Notes: generated by a model not told the origin, from the sequence alone. DNA of 64,000 nt from Sphingopyxis sp. Root154 (GCF_001427105.1 NZ_LMGI01000003.1:164618-228617), one strand, 5' to 3'; positions 35,730-45,402 are shown, counted from the first letter of the stretch. Numbers and translations: made by a program.

Positions 35730-36709
35730 TTCGCCACCTCCTGCGCGGCGACGATGTCGTCGTAACGCTTGTCGAAAATCGCCGCGACATTGAGCTTCTT
35801 GCGGATCAGCCCTTCCTTGAAGAACAGATCGGCCTCGTCCTGATGCGCCGCGATGATCGCATCGCTGATCGGCGCATAGCTGGCGGGCGCGCGCGTGATG
35901 ATCTTTTCCGCGATCGCCGCATCAACATTATAACGTTTGGCGAGCGCGGGCGCGGCTTTGGCCGGATTTTCGCGCTGCCAGCGCGTCGCCCGCGCCGCGC
36001 GTGCCACGAGATCGCCGATTGCCTTCGCTTTCACCGGATCGGCGAGCGCGGCGTCGGATGCGACGAGGTAGAAGAAGCCGGGCGTGTTGGGCGGCGCGCC
36101 GCTGGCCAGCACGCGCACCTTCCCGGCGTCGAGCGCCTGCGTCAGATAGGGCTCGCCGATCGTGATCGCGTCGGCCGATCCCTTGTCGAGCAGCCCGGTG
36201 CCGAAACCCGTCGCCTGCACCGGCTTGATGTCCTTGAGCGACAGCCCCTGCTTGTCGAGCAGCCGCGCGACGAAATAATGGAGCACCGTGCCCTTCATGA
36301 AGGATACCGACTTGCCCTTGAGGTCGGCGACGCTGCGGATCGGGGAATCGGGTTTGACGACGAGCGCATAGGGCGAGCCGCCGCCGTCGACCGTCTTGCT
36401 CACCGCGACGACCTTCACCGGGCTGCCCGCGGCCTGCGCGAAGATCAGCGGCGTTTCGGCCATCCAGCCGACATCGAGCGATCCGCCCGTCTGCGCGGCG
36501 ATGATCGGCGGTCCGCCGACGAAATTGGCCCATTCGATCGTGTAACCGGTCGGCGCGCCTTCGCCCGACACGTCGAGCGACGATTTGAGCGCGTGGAGCT
36601 GGTCGCCGATCTTGATCGTCGTGCCACTGTCCGACGCGCCGCCGCACGCCGCAAGCGACAGGAAGGCGCCGGCGACGAGCGTGCGGAGGGGCGTGAGGGA
36701 GAGTTTCAT
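35726..36709 (-). CDS. ssuA: Sulfonate-type substrate-binding lipoprotein
   Basis: 327 residues. The N-terminus ends in the lipobox LAAC followed by GG, so it is anchored to the outer face of the inner membrane or in the periplasm. The rest matches SsuA/NMT1-type binding proteins (WMAETPLIFAQAAGSPVKVV; KGKSVSFMKGT). The ligand, an alkanesulfonate, taurine or sulfate ester, is inferred from the TauD neighbour. Confidence 0.88.
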   Translation of the reverse strand: MKLSLTPLRTLVAGAFLSLAACGGASDSGTTIKIGDQLHALKSSLDVSGEGAPTGYTIEWANFVGGPPIIAAQTGGSLDVGWMAETPLIFAQAAGSPVKVVAVSKTVDGGGSPYALVVKPDSPIRSVADLKGKSVSFMKGTVLHYFVARLLDKQGLSLKDIKPVQATGFGTGLLDKGSADAITIGEPYLTQALDAGKVRVLASGAPPNTPGFFYLVASDAALADPVKAKAIGDLVARAARATRWQRENPAKAAPALAKRYNVDAAIAEKIITRAPASYAPISDAIIAAHQDEADLFFKEGLIRKKLNVAAIFDKRYDDIVAAQEVAK

Positions 36710-36723
36710 CTGCTGAATTCAGA

Positions 36724-37596
36724 TCAGGCGTTCGGGCCGACCGGGCGGTCGCCGACGATCGTTACGCGCTCCATGTGGCGCGCCTCGCTATAGTCGGGGA
36801 CGGCATAATGCTGCGTCGCGCGATTGTCCCAGAAGGCGATCGAGCCGGGCTGCCAGCTCCACCGCACCTGGAATTCGGGGCGCTTGACCTGATCGAACAG
36901 CCGCGCGAGCAGCGCCTTGCTCTCATCCTCGGGCAACCCGACGATGTACCGTGTGAACACCGAATTGACGTAGAGAACCTTCTCGCCGGTCTCGGGGTGG
37001 ACGCGTACGACGGGATGCTCGACCGGTGGGAAACTGGCGCGTAGCGCGTCCTTCTTTTCCTCGGTGTCGAGGAACTGGATGAAGATGCTCGGGTCGTGGA
37101 TCGCGGTCAGACCGTCGATCCGTGCCTTTGTTTCCTCGTCGAGCGTTTCATAAGCGGCGACGGCGTTGGCGAACACGGTGTCGCCGCCCAGCGACGGCGA
37201 CACGCGCTGGATCAGGATCGACGCCGCCGAAGGCTCGGTGCGGAAGGTCGTGTCGGCATGCCAGTTGCTGTCGGTCGACTGGCGATATTTGCCCTTTAGC
37301 TCTTGCGAGATCAGCGGCAGGATCTGCGGATAGTCGGGCAGCGAAAAGACCGGATGCTCCTCGAGATCGCCGAACGCCGCGCCCAGCGCGATATGCTGTT
37401 CGCGCGTCAGATTCTGGTCGCGGAAAAAGAGCACCTTGTGCTGGAGCAGCGCTGCGCGCAGCGCGTCATAGGTCGGGCGGTCGAGCGGCCGCGCGAGGTC
37501 GATGCCACTGATCTGTGCACCGAGGCTCGGCTGTAGCGGCGTGATGTCGAAGAGTTTGATGGCGGTTTCGCTATGTTCGAGCGTCTGGACGGTCAT
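36724..37596 (-). CDS. TauD/TfdA-family 2-oxoglutarate dioxygenase
   Basis: 290 residues. The Fe ligands are visible in SNWHADTTF (H-x-D) and the distal His in TQHYAVPDY; the 2-oxoglutarate-binding Arg is in ARHMERVTIVGDR. Enzymes of this type oxidise taurine, alkanesulfonates or alkyl sulfates to free sulfite or sulfate. First gene of the leftward organosulfur operon. I chose ATG 37596, preceded by AAGGA, over an upstream in-frame start 17 codons earlier. Confidence 0.88.
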   Translation of the reverse strand: MTVQTLEHSETAIKLFDITPLQPSLGAQISGIDLARPLDRPTYDALRAALLQHKVLFFRDQNLTREQHIALGAAFGDLEEHPVFSLPDYPQILPLISQELKGKYRQSTDSNWHADTTFRTEPSAASILIQRVSPSLGGDTVFANAVAAYETLDEETKARIDGLTAIHDPSIFIQFLDTEEKKDALRASFPPVEHPVVRVHPETGEKVLYVNSVFTRYIVGLPEDESKALLARLFDQVKRPEFQVRWSWQPGSIAFWDNRATQHYAVPDYSEARHMERVTIVGDRPVGPNA

Positions 37597-38258
37597 GTCA
37601 AAATCCTTGTCGATTGGGATCGCAGCGCGAAGCGCGCGGCGATGCATCGGCGAACCGCCACGCGGCGCCGGAAAAACGGGTTCGGGTCAGGAAAGCGCCC
37701 GGCTCGGACGCGGGTCGCTATCGCGGTGGGGAGTATTGCATCGTATCACCTCATCGAATGAGGGGAACACGATACCTGGCGCTGTCGCCTGAGCATCGCG
37801 CGCTTTAGCTGTTGGTAACGCGGAGCAAGCTGCTTCCCGGTCAAAAGCCGCGGATCCCGAAAAAAACGCCTCGCCGGTCGGGATCAAGCCGGCAACTCAA
37901 CTTGATCGGTAGAGTTGGCGGCGTCAAGCGTAGTTTCGCTTTCATGCTGCAAAGCACCGCTCAGTTCGACCGGGCCGTCGCGTCGGCGCGAATGGATTTG
38001 CCGAACCGGACATTTTAGCCCTTAATCCGGGCGTGCTCGCACCGTAAATTGTGTAAAATACGAAAGCTTCGCTATCGAACGACCAGCCGGGCTGCACGCT
38101 TTCGCATTTTCTGATCGACGTGACGTTAACTATATTCTGCACTATGATTGAATTATAAGCTTAATTCAAGTAATGCGATGTCGTGGGGATTGTGTATTTT
38201 GCAGTATAGACAGGAAGTTATGCTTCCCATTCTCTGCTGCTTCGATAAGGTAGATAAC
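37597..38258. other. 660-bp intergenic region between divergent tauD-like and PilZ genes
   Basis: I see no gene here. The right half (about 38030-38220) is markedly AT-rich for this genome. A perfect short hairpin, CCTCAT-CGA-ATGAGG at 37749-37763, is flanked by GTATC and GATAC. The region should hold both divergent promoters; a small RNA cannot be excluded. Two possible PilZ start codons lie at its right edge. Confidence 0.5.
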
Positions 38259-38873
38259 ATGAACCAACGTCGCCTCTCCGATCCGGTTAAGGAGCAGGAA
38301 AGCGGGGGCGATCGTCGTGGTGGCGACCGCTATCGCACCGTCTGGCGGATTGCCAAGGTGATACGCAATGGCGATGCGGGCTTGTGGCGGGTGCGTAATA
38401 TTTCCGACAAGGGCATGATGCTGGCGGCCGACGTTCCGATCGGGGTCGGCGAAAAGCTGGAGATCGCGCTTTCGGATACGGTTGTGATCCGCGGCGAAGT
38501 CGTCTGGTCCGACGCGGGCCGGTGCGGCGTGGCGTTCGACAAGGAAGTCGATGTCGCCGACGTGCTCAAGCAATTGGCGGCCGAACAACGCGCCACCGGC
38601 TATCGGCAGCCGCGCCTGCCCGTGAGCACGCAGGCGCAGGCGGTCACCGACGACGGCACCACCGGCATCGAACTGGTCGACCTGTCGCAGAATGGCGCCG
38701 GTTTCATCCACGACGGCCATCTGGAAGTCGGCAAGGAACTCGACCTGATACTCGCGGGCGGGGTCAAGCGCCGAGCGATCGTTCGCTGGTCGCGTGCGGG
38801 CCGCGGCGGCCTGTGGCTGACGCAGCCGCTCGATCGCGCCGACCTCGAAAGCATCCGCCGCTTCGAAAGCTGA
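38259..38873 (+). CDS. Protein with two PilZ domains
   Basis: 204 residues. A first PilZ domain begins with the arginine-rich DRRGGDRYRTVWR and has the loop NISDKGMML; a second has DLSQNGAGFIHDG but a weaker arginine motif. PilZ domains bind cyclic di-GMP and affect motility, surface polysaccharide or cell-cycle proteins. ATG 38259 follows AAGG; an alternative ATG at 38220 (with AGGAAG) would add 13 residues. The GGDEF protein at 13016 could supply its ligand, but they are not linked. Confidence 0.82.
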   Translation: MNQRRLSDPVKEQESGGDRRGGDRYRTVWRIAKVIRNGDAGLWRVRNISDKGMMLAADVPIGVGEKLEIALSDTVVIRGEVVWSDAGRCGVAFDKEVDVADVLKQLAAEQRATGYRQPRLPVSTQAQAVTDDGTTGIELVDLSQNGAGFIHDGHLEVGKELDLILAGGVKRRAIVRWSRAGRGGLWLTQPLDRADLESIRRFES

Positions 38874-38888
38874 CCTCAGGTCCTGACC

Positions 38889-39530
38889 CTAGCGGTTGCG
38901 GGCGATCTTTGCCCAGGGGTTGAGGTCGGGTTCGGCGATCTTCATCAGCGTGTTGCGGTCGCGATGGAGGAAGGGCTCGTCGCGGCCTTTCACCATCAGC
39001 GTCGTGTCGGACACATAGCTCCACGACCCGTCATCGTGAAAATCGACCGTCAGCTGATAGGCGTCGGTCCGAAAGGCGAGATCGAGGAAGCTGGTCGAGC
39101 AGATCCCATATTCGGTCTCGCCGCGCGTCGCTTTGACGACGAGCCGCTTGGCATCGGGCTCGGCGTGTCCCGACGCAATCGCGATCTGCCCGCGCGGGAT
39201 CGCCAGCGTCTGAAGGATCAGACCGGTCGCGGCTTCATAGAGCCAGTAACCGACCTGATCGTGGAAGGCGATGTCCTCTTCGGGCGTGTTGACGTGCAGA
39301 TGATAGCGCAGCCCATAGAATAGCTGCGGGCCATTAGCCTGCGGGTCGATCGGCTGCATCTCGATCCGCTCATAATATTGGCGCGTCTCGGGGCCGTCGG
39401 CCTTGGGGTTGATATCGACCCCGCGCTGCCCCTCCCAGATGCCGGCCAGGCGGCGGAGCGGGCCGAGATTGGCGAGCGTCTCGGGATCGACATCCTCAGG
39501 CTCGGTGAAAATATCGTCGGGTAATTCCAT
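38889..39530 (-). CDS. Nitrobindin-like (FABP/heme-binding beta-barrel) protein
   Basis: 213 residues. The early GIWEGQRGVDINP resembles the G-x-W-x-G motif of the nitrobindin/FABP-like DUF1794 family, with many alternating beta-strand residues after it. Characterised relatives bind heme. No signal peptide, so cytoplasmic. It follows aguB by 18 bases on the same strand and may be co-transcribed with the agmatine genes. The function is unknown. Confidence 0.6.
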   Translation of the reverse strand: MELPDDIFTEPEDVDPETLANLGPLRRLAGIWEGQRGVDINPKADGPETRQYYERIEMQPIDPQANGPQLFYGLRYHLHVNTPEEDIAFHDQVGYWLYEAATGLILQTLAIPRGQIAIASGHAEPDAKRLVVKATRGETEYGICSTSFLDLAFRTDAYQLTVDFHDDGSWSYVSDTTLMVKGRDEPFLHRDRNTLMKIAEPDLNPWAKIARNR

Positions 39531-39548
39531 GTTTCGCCCCAATTTTTA

Positions 39549-40400
39549 TTAGATATCCTCGACGAGCCGCCCGTAGAGCTGCGGCCGGCGGTCGCGGAAG
39601 AAGCCCATGCCGGCGCGGTGCTTCGCCGCGCGGTCGAGGTCGATCGTCGCGACCAGCACGCCGGTTTCGCTGGCGCCATATTCTTGGCCAAGGTCGCCCC
39701 ATTCGTCGCTGATGAAGCTGTGGCCATAGAAGTTCGCGTCGCCCTCGGTCCCGATGCGGTTCGCGGCGATCACCGGCATGCAGTTCGACACCGCATGGCC
39801 TTGCATCGCGCGGCGCCACATGCGGCTGGTGTCGAGGTCGGCGTCATAGGGCTCGCTGCCGATCGCGGTCGGATAGAAGAGCAATTCGGCGCCCATCAGC
39901 GCCATCGCGCGCGCGCATTCGGGATACCATTGATCCCAGCAGACACCGACGCCGATGCGGGTGCCAAAGACGTCCCAGACCTTGAAGCCCGTATTGCCGG
40001 GGCGGAAATAATATTTTTCCTCATAGCCGGGGCCGTCGGGAATGTGGCTCTTGCGGTACGTGCCCATGATCGCCCCGTCGGGACCGATCATCGCGAGCGT
40101 GTTGTAATAATGCGGCCCGTCCTTCTCGAAATAGCTCGTCGGGATCGCGACCTTCAGCTTCGCGGCGAGCGCCTGCATGGCCACGACGCTCGGATGCTCG
40201 GCGGTGGGACGCGCGGTAGCGAACAATTCCTCATCCTCGACCTGGCAGAAATAGGGGCCTTCAAAGAGTTCGGGGGGCAGAATGATCTGCGCGCCCTTGG
40301 TCGCCGCTTCCTCGACGAGCGCCGTGACAGCGTCGATATTAGGCTGAACGGGGCCGGGCAGGGGGAGTTGCAGCGCGGCGACGGTGATGGTGCGGGTCAT
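39549..40400 (-). CDS. aguB: N-carbamoylputrescine amidase
   Basis: 283 residues of the nitrilase superfamily: Glu in LPPELFEGPYF, Lys in YRKSHIPDGPGYEEKYYF, Cys in VGVCWDQWYPE. This is the AguB branch, which turns N-carbamoylputrescine into putrescine, CO2 and ammonia. It follows aguA on the same strand, completing the two-step route from agmatine. The start is set at ATG 40400; no good ribosome site is seen before it. Confidence 0.92.
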   Translation of the reverse strand: MTRTITVAALQLPLPGPVQPNIDAVTALVEEAATKGAQIILPPELFEGPYFCQVEDEELFATARPTAEHPSVVAMQALAAKLKVAIPTSYFEKDGPHYYNTLAMIGPDGAIMGTYRKSHIPDGPGYEEKYYFRPGNTGFKVWDVFGTRIGVGVCWDQWYPECARAMALMGAELLFYPTAIGSEPYDADLDTSRMWRRAMQGHAVSNCMPVIAANRIGTEGDANFYGHSFISDEWGDLGQEYGASETGVLVATIDLDRAAKHRAGMGFFRDRRPQLYGRLVEDI

Positions 40401-40465
40401 GGGCCGGATATAAGCGAGCCTGCGCATCTTGCCAGAGTAAAAGCCTGGCATTCCATTTCACGTCA

Positions 40466-40483
40466 TCCCGGCCTTCGCCGGGA
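40466..40483. repeat. REP-like palindrome between aguA and aguB
   Basis: TCCCGGC and GCCGGGA pair around CTTC, preceded by CGTCA. This looks like a unit of the dispersed palindromes (CGTCATCCCGGC type) common between genes in sphingomonads. Only one copy is visible in the window. Confidence 0.4.
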
Positions 40484-40498
40484 CACGATTGGAGAAAG

Positions 40499-41482
40499 CT
40501 AGCTCGGAAGCTGCTGGCTCGAGCAATGGAAGCTGCCGCCGCCGACGATGATCCCGCGGGCGGGCACACCGACCGCGCGGCGATCGGGGAAGAGCGCGGC
40601 GAGGGTGTCGACCGCAGCGATGTCATTGGCGACGCCATAGGTGGGCACCACGACGACGCTGTTGCCGACGTAGAAGTTCATATAGCTCGCCGCCGCGACC
40701 TCGCCGTCGATCTCGATACGGCCGGGCGAGGGCAGGTCGACGATCTCGACCCCGCCGAACGCGGCGGTGCGCGCGCGGGCGTCGGCATAGATATGCGCGT
40801 TGGGATCGGTCTCGCCTGCCGGGACCGGAAGCGCGAGGCGCCCTTCGCCGACGAAGCGCGCCAGATTGTCGACATGGCCGTCCGTGTGATCGCCGACGAG
40901 GCCATTTCCCAGCCACAGCAGCCGGTCGATGCCGAGCGACTGGCGGAGCCGCACCGCAATATCCTCACGCGTCAGCGTGGGATTGCGGTTCGTATTGAGC
41001 AGGCATTCTTCGGTGGTGACGCAAAGGCCCGTGCCGTCGACGTCGATCCCGCCGCCCTCGAGCACCCAGTCCTGATCGTCGACCGGCAGGCCCGATCCGG
41101 CGGCCAGCGCCGCGCCAACTTCCTGATCGCCCGGCATGACGAACTTCTCGCCCCACCAGTTGAATTCGAAATTGCGCGCGCGGCGTGCCGCGCCCGTACC
41201 GGCGATGATCGGCCCGGTGTCGCGCAGCCAGATGTCGCCCAAGGGCTGGATCAGGATGCGCACGCCCGGATCGACGAGCGCGGCGGCGATATCCGCCTGC
41301 CGCGCGTCGTTGACCACCAGCCGCACCTCTTCGCCGCGGCCGCCGTCATGGACGGCGTTGGCGAAGGCGGCGACGTCGCGCCGTCCTTCATCGATCGCAC
41401 CTGCCCATTCCTCGGCGAGGTGCGGGAAACCGATCCAGACGGCGTCGTGCGGCGCCCATTCGGCAGGCATTTTCAGCGTCAT
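40499..41482 (-). CDS. aguA: Agmatine deiminase
   Basis: 327 residues. The guanidino-modifying fold is shown by GDIWLRDTGP, the His in GDHTDGHVDNLARF and the C-terminal catalytic Cys in GGGSFHCSSQQ. It converts agmatine to N-carbamoylputrescine. It follows the M28 peptidase gene by 19 bases, so the leftward unit may run peptidase-aguA-aguB-nitrobindin. Confidence 0.93.
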   Translation of the reverse strand: MTLKMPAEWAPHDAVWIGFPHLAEEWAGAIDEGRRDVAAFANAVHDGGRGEEVRLVVNDARQADIAAALVDPGVRILIQPLGDIWLRDTGPIIAGTGAARRARNFEFNWWGEKFVMPGDQEVGAALAAGSGLPVDDQDWVLEGGGIDVDGTGLCVTTEECLLNTNRNPTLTREDIAVRLRQSLGIDRLLWLGNGLVGDHTDGHVDNLARFVGEGRLALPVPAGETDPNAHIYADARARTAAFGGVEIVDLPSPGRIEIDGEVAAASYMNFYVGNSVVVVPTYGVANDIAAVDTLAALFPDRRAVGVPARGIIVGGGSFHCSSQQLPS

Positions 41483-41501
41483 GGGCGCGCGCTCTTTCCG
41501 C

Positions 41502-43184
41502 TTACTTTGCGGGACGCGACTTGTCGCGGGCGGCGCGGAATTCGTCGCCCTTGTTCCAGTTCGGCCATGCGTCGGTCATCGCGAGCATGCGGCCCGCGGC
41601 ATAGTAAAGGCGCAGGTCGGACATCATGCCGCCCCAGTTGGTGATCGCCTCATATTCGTCGCCGGGCGCGTGATAGCGGTTCTTTTCATAGTCTTCCGCG
41701 GCCTTCTTGCCGGCCTCGACGCCGCCTTCGACCAGATCGTCGCCGCTGCCGAAGTTGAACATCGGCACGCCGAGCTTGGCGAAGCTGAAGTGATCCGAAC
41801 GATAATAGAAGCCCTTTTCCGGCGTCGGTTCGTCCTTGATCACGCGCTTTTCCATCTGGGCGAGCTTGGCGACATAGGCATCGAGTTCCGACTTGCCGCG
41901 GCCGACGACAACGATGTCCTTCGCCGGGCCGATCGCGTTCAATGCGTCCATGTTCACGCCGCCGACGGTCTGCGCGAGCGGGAAGACCGGGTTTTCGGCG
42001 TAGAATTTCGAACCGAGCAGGCCCGATTCCTCGCCGGTGACCGACAGGAATACGATGCTGCGATCGGGGGCGCCCGCCTTGTGGAACGCCTGCGCCAGCG
42101 TCACGAGACCCGCGATGCCGCTCGCATTGTCGACCGCGCCGTTGCAGATGTCGTCGCCGGCAACGGGTGTGCAGCGGCCGAGGTGATCCCAATGGCCGGT
42201 GTAGAGCACATATTCGTCGGGACGCTTCGCGCCCGGCAGCACGCCGATGACGTTGCGCGACATCTTCTTTGAAATCGCGTTGTCGAAGCCGAAGTTCGCC
42301 TTCACGCCGGTCAGCGCGACGGGCTTGAAGCCCTTCTTGCCCGCGTCGGCGCGCAGCTTGTCGAAATCCTGTCCGGCGCTCGCGAAGAGTTCCTTTGCCT
42401 TCGGAAGCTGGATCCAGCCGTTGGCGAGCGTTTCCTTCGCCCCGCCGTCCTTGGTTTCAGCAAGGTAATTCGCGCCGGTGTTGCTCGATTCGACGACGTT
42501 CCAGCCATAGGCGGCGGGCTCGGTGTCGTGGACGATCAGCACCGCCGCGGCGCCCTGCCGCGCCGCTTCCTCATATTTGTACGACCAGCGGCCATAATAG
42601 GTCATCGCGCGGCCGTTGAATTCGCCCTGGGCTTCCTTGGTCTGCCAGTCGGGATCGTTGACGAGGACGACGACGGTCTTCCCCTTCACGTCGAGTCCGG
42701 CATAGTCGTTCCAGCCCTTTTCGGGGGCGTTGATGCCATAGCCGACGAAGACGACGTCGCTGTCCTTGACCGCGGTCTTGGGCTGGACGCGATAGCTGAA
42801 CGCGACATAATCCTTCGCATATTGCGCGGTGACCGGCGTCTTGCCGCCGGTGAAGTTCAGCGGCGTCGCATTCTTCGCGGTGATTTCGACCAGTGGCACG
42901 TCCTGCGTCCACTTGCCGTTGTTGCCGGGCTTCAGCCCCGCTTCCTGATATTTCTTGATGATATAGGCGACGGTCTTTTCCTCGCCCGGGGTGCCGGGGG
43001 CGCGGCCTTCATAGGCGTCCGACGACAATTCCTTCGTCACTTCCTGAAGCGTCGCGAGCGACAGTTCGGGAATCTGGACGTCGGGAATGGCGGTGGCCGA
43101 CGTCGCGGCCTTGTCGGATGTGTTGCACGCGGCAACGGTCAAAAGGACCGCGGCGGCCGCGGCGGCTCTGGGGAAGCGAAGCAT
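41502..43184 (-). CDS. M28-family zinc metallopeptidase, lipoprotein
   Basis: 560 residues. The lipobox TVAAC-N gives a lipid-anchored, exported protein. Zinc ligands and the catalytic Glu are visible: YTGHWDHLG, GAVDNASG, TGEESGLLGS, GVNMDALNA and YHAPGDEY. A PA-like insert lies between the N-terminal region and the peptidase core. It probably trims peptides as an aminopeptidase in the periplasm. I chose ATG 43184 because AAGGA lies eight bases upstream. It is divergent from an S9-type peptidase homologue. Confidence 0.9.
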   Translation of the reverse strand: MLRFPRAAAAAAVLLTVAACNTSDKAATSATAIPDVQIPELSLATLQEVTKELSSDAYEGRAPGTPGEEKTVAYIIKKYQEAGLKPGNNGKWTQDVPLVEITAKNATPLNFTGGKTPVTAQYAKDYVAFSYRVQPKTAVKDSDVVFVGYGINAPEKGWNDYAGLDVKGKTVVVLVNDPDWQTKEAQGEFNGRAMTYYGRWSYKYEEAARQGAAAVLIVHDTEPAAYGWNVVESSNTGANYLAETKDGGAKETLANGWIQLPKAKELFASAGQDFDKLRADAGKKGFKPVALTGVKANFGFDNAISKKMSRNVIGVLPGAKRPDEYVLYTGHWDHLGRCTPVAGDDICNGAVDNASGIAGLVTLAQAFHKAGAPDRSIVFLSVTGEESGLLGSKFYAENPVFPLAQTVGGVNMDALNAIGPAKDIVVVGRGKSELDAYVAKLAQMEKRVIKDEPTPEKGFYYRSDHFSFAKLGVPMFNFGSGDDLVEGGVEAGKKAAEDYEKNRYHAPGDEYEAITNWGGMMSDLRLYYAAGRMLAMTDAWPNWNKGDEFRAARDKSRPAK

Positions 43185-43365
43185 GGAAAATGTCCTTGGA
43201 AGTTTCATTTGCGACGACCGGGCTTGTGCCAGCCGGGGCGCAACGATGCAAGGTTGTCGGTCCCCGGATTGCCGATCGATGCGCATTACAAATGCAATTG
43301 CAAAAGAACTTGAAAAGGCGCCATTAACTGGCATTCCGATATATGAATCCAGAACGGGGGCGGGG

Positions 43366-45345
43366 ATGAATTTCGGGAAAATGGCGTTTTTCAGCCTGTC
43401 GGCGATGGCGTTGTTGGCGGCTATGGTGCCTGTATCCGGCGGGGCGCAGGAAGCCGACAATGCCGCGCGGTTTGGAGCGCTTGAATCCATCGCTGGCATC
43501 AGCCTGTCTCCGGACGGCAGGCAATTAGCCTATATCGAAAATGCCGCGGGCGGAAAGCGTCGCTTGTTCGTTGTCGATACGACCGAAGGAGCGAAGCCAC
43601 GCGCAATTCTGTCTAGCGGAAGCACAGATAGCAGACTCAGCTGGTGCAATTGGGTGACCAACGCGCGATTGACCTGTAAAACGCATGCACGGGTAAACTA
43701 CGCTGGCGATATATATGGCGCGAGCAGCGTGATCGCGATCGATTCCGATGGTGGCAATCTGCTTACGCTCAGCAACAAGCGGAACGACCGTAGCCTCTAT
43801 ACTGACCTGCGCGGGGGCTCCATCATCGACCGGGCACCATCCGATGACGGCTCGGTGCTGATGACGCGCAGCTATGTACCTGAAACTGATATCGGTACGA
43901 ATATCACCAAACGTCTCGCGGGGCTTGGCGTGGATGTTGTTGACACTGTGACGGGATTGAGCCGGCGCGTGGAGAATCCGGCACCCAATGCAACGGGATA
44001 TATATCGGATGGTTATGGGCGGGTACGAATCATGGAAACGGCGCCGCCGGCCGGCGCCACCGGACAATATGATCCGATCACCCGCTATTACTTCCGACCG
44101 CAGGAGGGGGGAGATTGGCGCCCGCTGACCCAGCTCGAACCCGTAAGCCGCGACGGTTTCCAGCCGGCTATTGTCGATGCCGCCACGAATCGTGTCTACG
44201 GTTTCAAAAAGATCAACGGTCGCACTGGGGTCGCGGCGATGGCGCTCGACGGAACGGGGGATCTGACCACCATCTTCGCCCGGCCCGACGTTGACGTCGA
44301 CGAGATGCTTCCGATTGGCCCACACTATCGCTTGGCAGGCGTCGCCTTCGTCACGGACCGGCGGCAATCGGTGATGGTCGACAAGGGAGTCGCGGCGATG
44401 TCCGAATCTCTGTCGAAGGCGCTGGGCGGTCGGCAAGTGGTATTCGTCGATGAATCGATGGACGAAAGCCACTACCTCATCCTTGCGACGTCCAATGTCG
44501 ATCCCGGCACCTATTATCTGTTCAACGCCCGGACGAAGGAGCTTCGGCCCCTTTTGATGTTCCGTGAAAAGCTGGCTGGCGTGGCCTTATCGGCCGTCAA
44601 GATGGTCACATATCCGGCCGCGGACGGGACGCCGATTTCCGCCTATTTGACCCTTCCGCCGGGGCGTACAGATGCAAAGGGATTGCCGGCGATCGTAATG
44701 CCGAACGGCAGCGCCAATAACCGGGACGAATGGGGATTTGACTGGCTTGCGCAATATTTCGCGCAATCGGGCTACGCGGTGCTGCAGCCCAATTTTCGTG
44801 GCTCGTCGGGCTATAGCAGCCAGCAATGGTTTTTGAAGGATGGCTTCCGGTCGTGGCGAGCTGCGCTCGGCGATGTCGCCGATGGCGGACGTTGGCTGGC
44901 GGCCGAGGGGGCTGACGCCCAGAAGCTGTCGCTCGTTGGCTGGTCCTTTGGCGGCTATGCCGCGTTGCAGACGGGAGTGCTCGCGCCGGACCTGTTCAAA
45001 GCAATCGTCACGATCGCACCGGTGACTGACCTTGCGCGATTGAAGGAATTTGCCGCCGACTATGGCCGTTCGCGAACGGCCCAACTGTATATCGGTTCGG
45101 GGCCGCATATTCGCGAGGGTTCGCCTGCGCAGAATGCCGGCGCGATCAACGCACCCGTACTGATATTCCACGGCACGATGGATCAATATGTCAATATCGA
45201 GCAATCGCGTGTCATGCGCGGAGCCCTCAAAGGAAAGGGCAAGAGCGTGGAACTGGTCGAATATCCAGACGTCGGAAACAATCTGGAAAGCAGCGAAGCC
45301 CGCACGGACATGTTGCGGCGGATTTCGGCTTTCCTGCCGCACTGA
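43366..45345 (+). CDS. S9-family peptidase homologue lacking the catalytic His
   Basis: 659 residues: signal peptide (ending SGGAQ), degenerate propeller region, and an S9 hydrolase domain. The Ser motif GWSFGG (about 527) and Asp segment HGTMDQYVN are present. In relatives the C-terminal motif is of the form D-H-x-L before S-x-x-R-T; here it reads G-N-N-L-E-S-S-E-A-R-T, so the catalytic His is Asn638 (codon AAC at 45277). It may be an inactive, binding-only protein. Codon use is less GC-biased than in neighbours. The frame is open upstream, but ATG 43366 fits the signal peptide. Confidence 0.82.
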   Translation: MNFGKMAFFSLSAMALLAAMVPVSGGAQEADNAARFGALESIAGISLSPDGRQLAYIENAAGGKRRLFVVDTTEGAKPRAILSSGSTDSRLSWCNWVTNARLTCKTHARVNYAGDIYGASSVIAIDSDGGNLLTLSNKRNDRSLYTDLRGGSIIDRAPSDDGSVLMTRSYVPETDIGTNITKRLAGLGVDVVDTVTGLSRRVENPAPNATGYISDGYGRVRIMETAPPAGATGQYDPITRYYFRPQEGGDWRPLTQLEPVSRDGFQPAIVDAATNRVYGFKKINGRTGVAAMALDGTGDLTTIFARPDVDVDEMLPIGPHYRLAGVAFVTDRRQSVMVDKGVAAMSESLSKALGGRQVVFVDESMDESHYLILATSNVDPGTYYLFNARTKELRPLLMFREKLAGVALSAVKMVTYPAADGTPISAYLTLPPGRTDAKGLPAIVMPNGSANNRDEWGFDWLAQYFAQSGYAVLQPNFRGSSGYSSQQWFLKDGFRSWRAALGDVADGGRWLAAEGADAQKLSLVGWSFGGYAALQTGVLAPDLFKAIVTIAPVTDLARLKEFAADYGRSRTAQLYIGSGPHIREGSPAQNAGAINAPVLIFHGTMDQYVNIEQSRVMRGALKGKGKSVELVEYPDVGNNLESSEARTDMLRRISAFLPH

Positions 45346-45350
45346 AACGA

Positions 45351-45382
45351 AAAGGGGCGGCCCGTCGCCGGACCGCCCCTTT
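45351..45382. terminator. Bidirectional terminator between the S9 homologue and rpsD
   Basis: AAAGGGGCGG-CCCG and CGG-CCGCCCCTTT pair around TCGC, with A-rich flank left and T-run right, so it can end transcripts from both directions. Both convergent genes stop within 25 bases of it. Confidence 0.85.
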
Positions 45383-45402
45383 GAATTCGATAGCGAACTC
45401 GA

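Noticed and set aside
40466-40483. CRISPR or terminator at the aguA-aguB gap
   Set aside because: A single palindrome without spacers or T-run; better called a REP-like unit.
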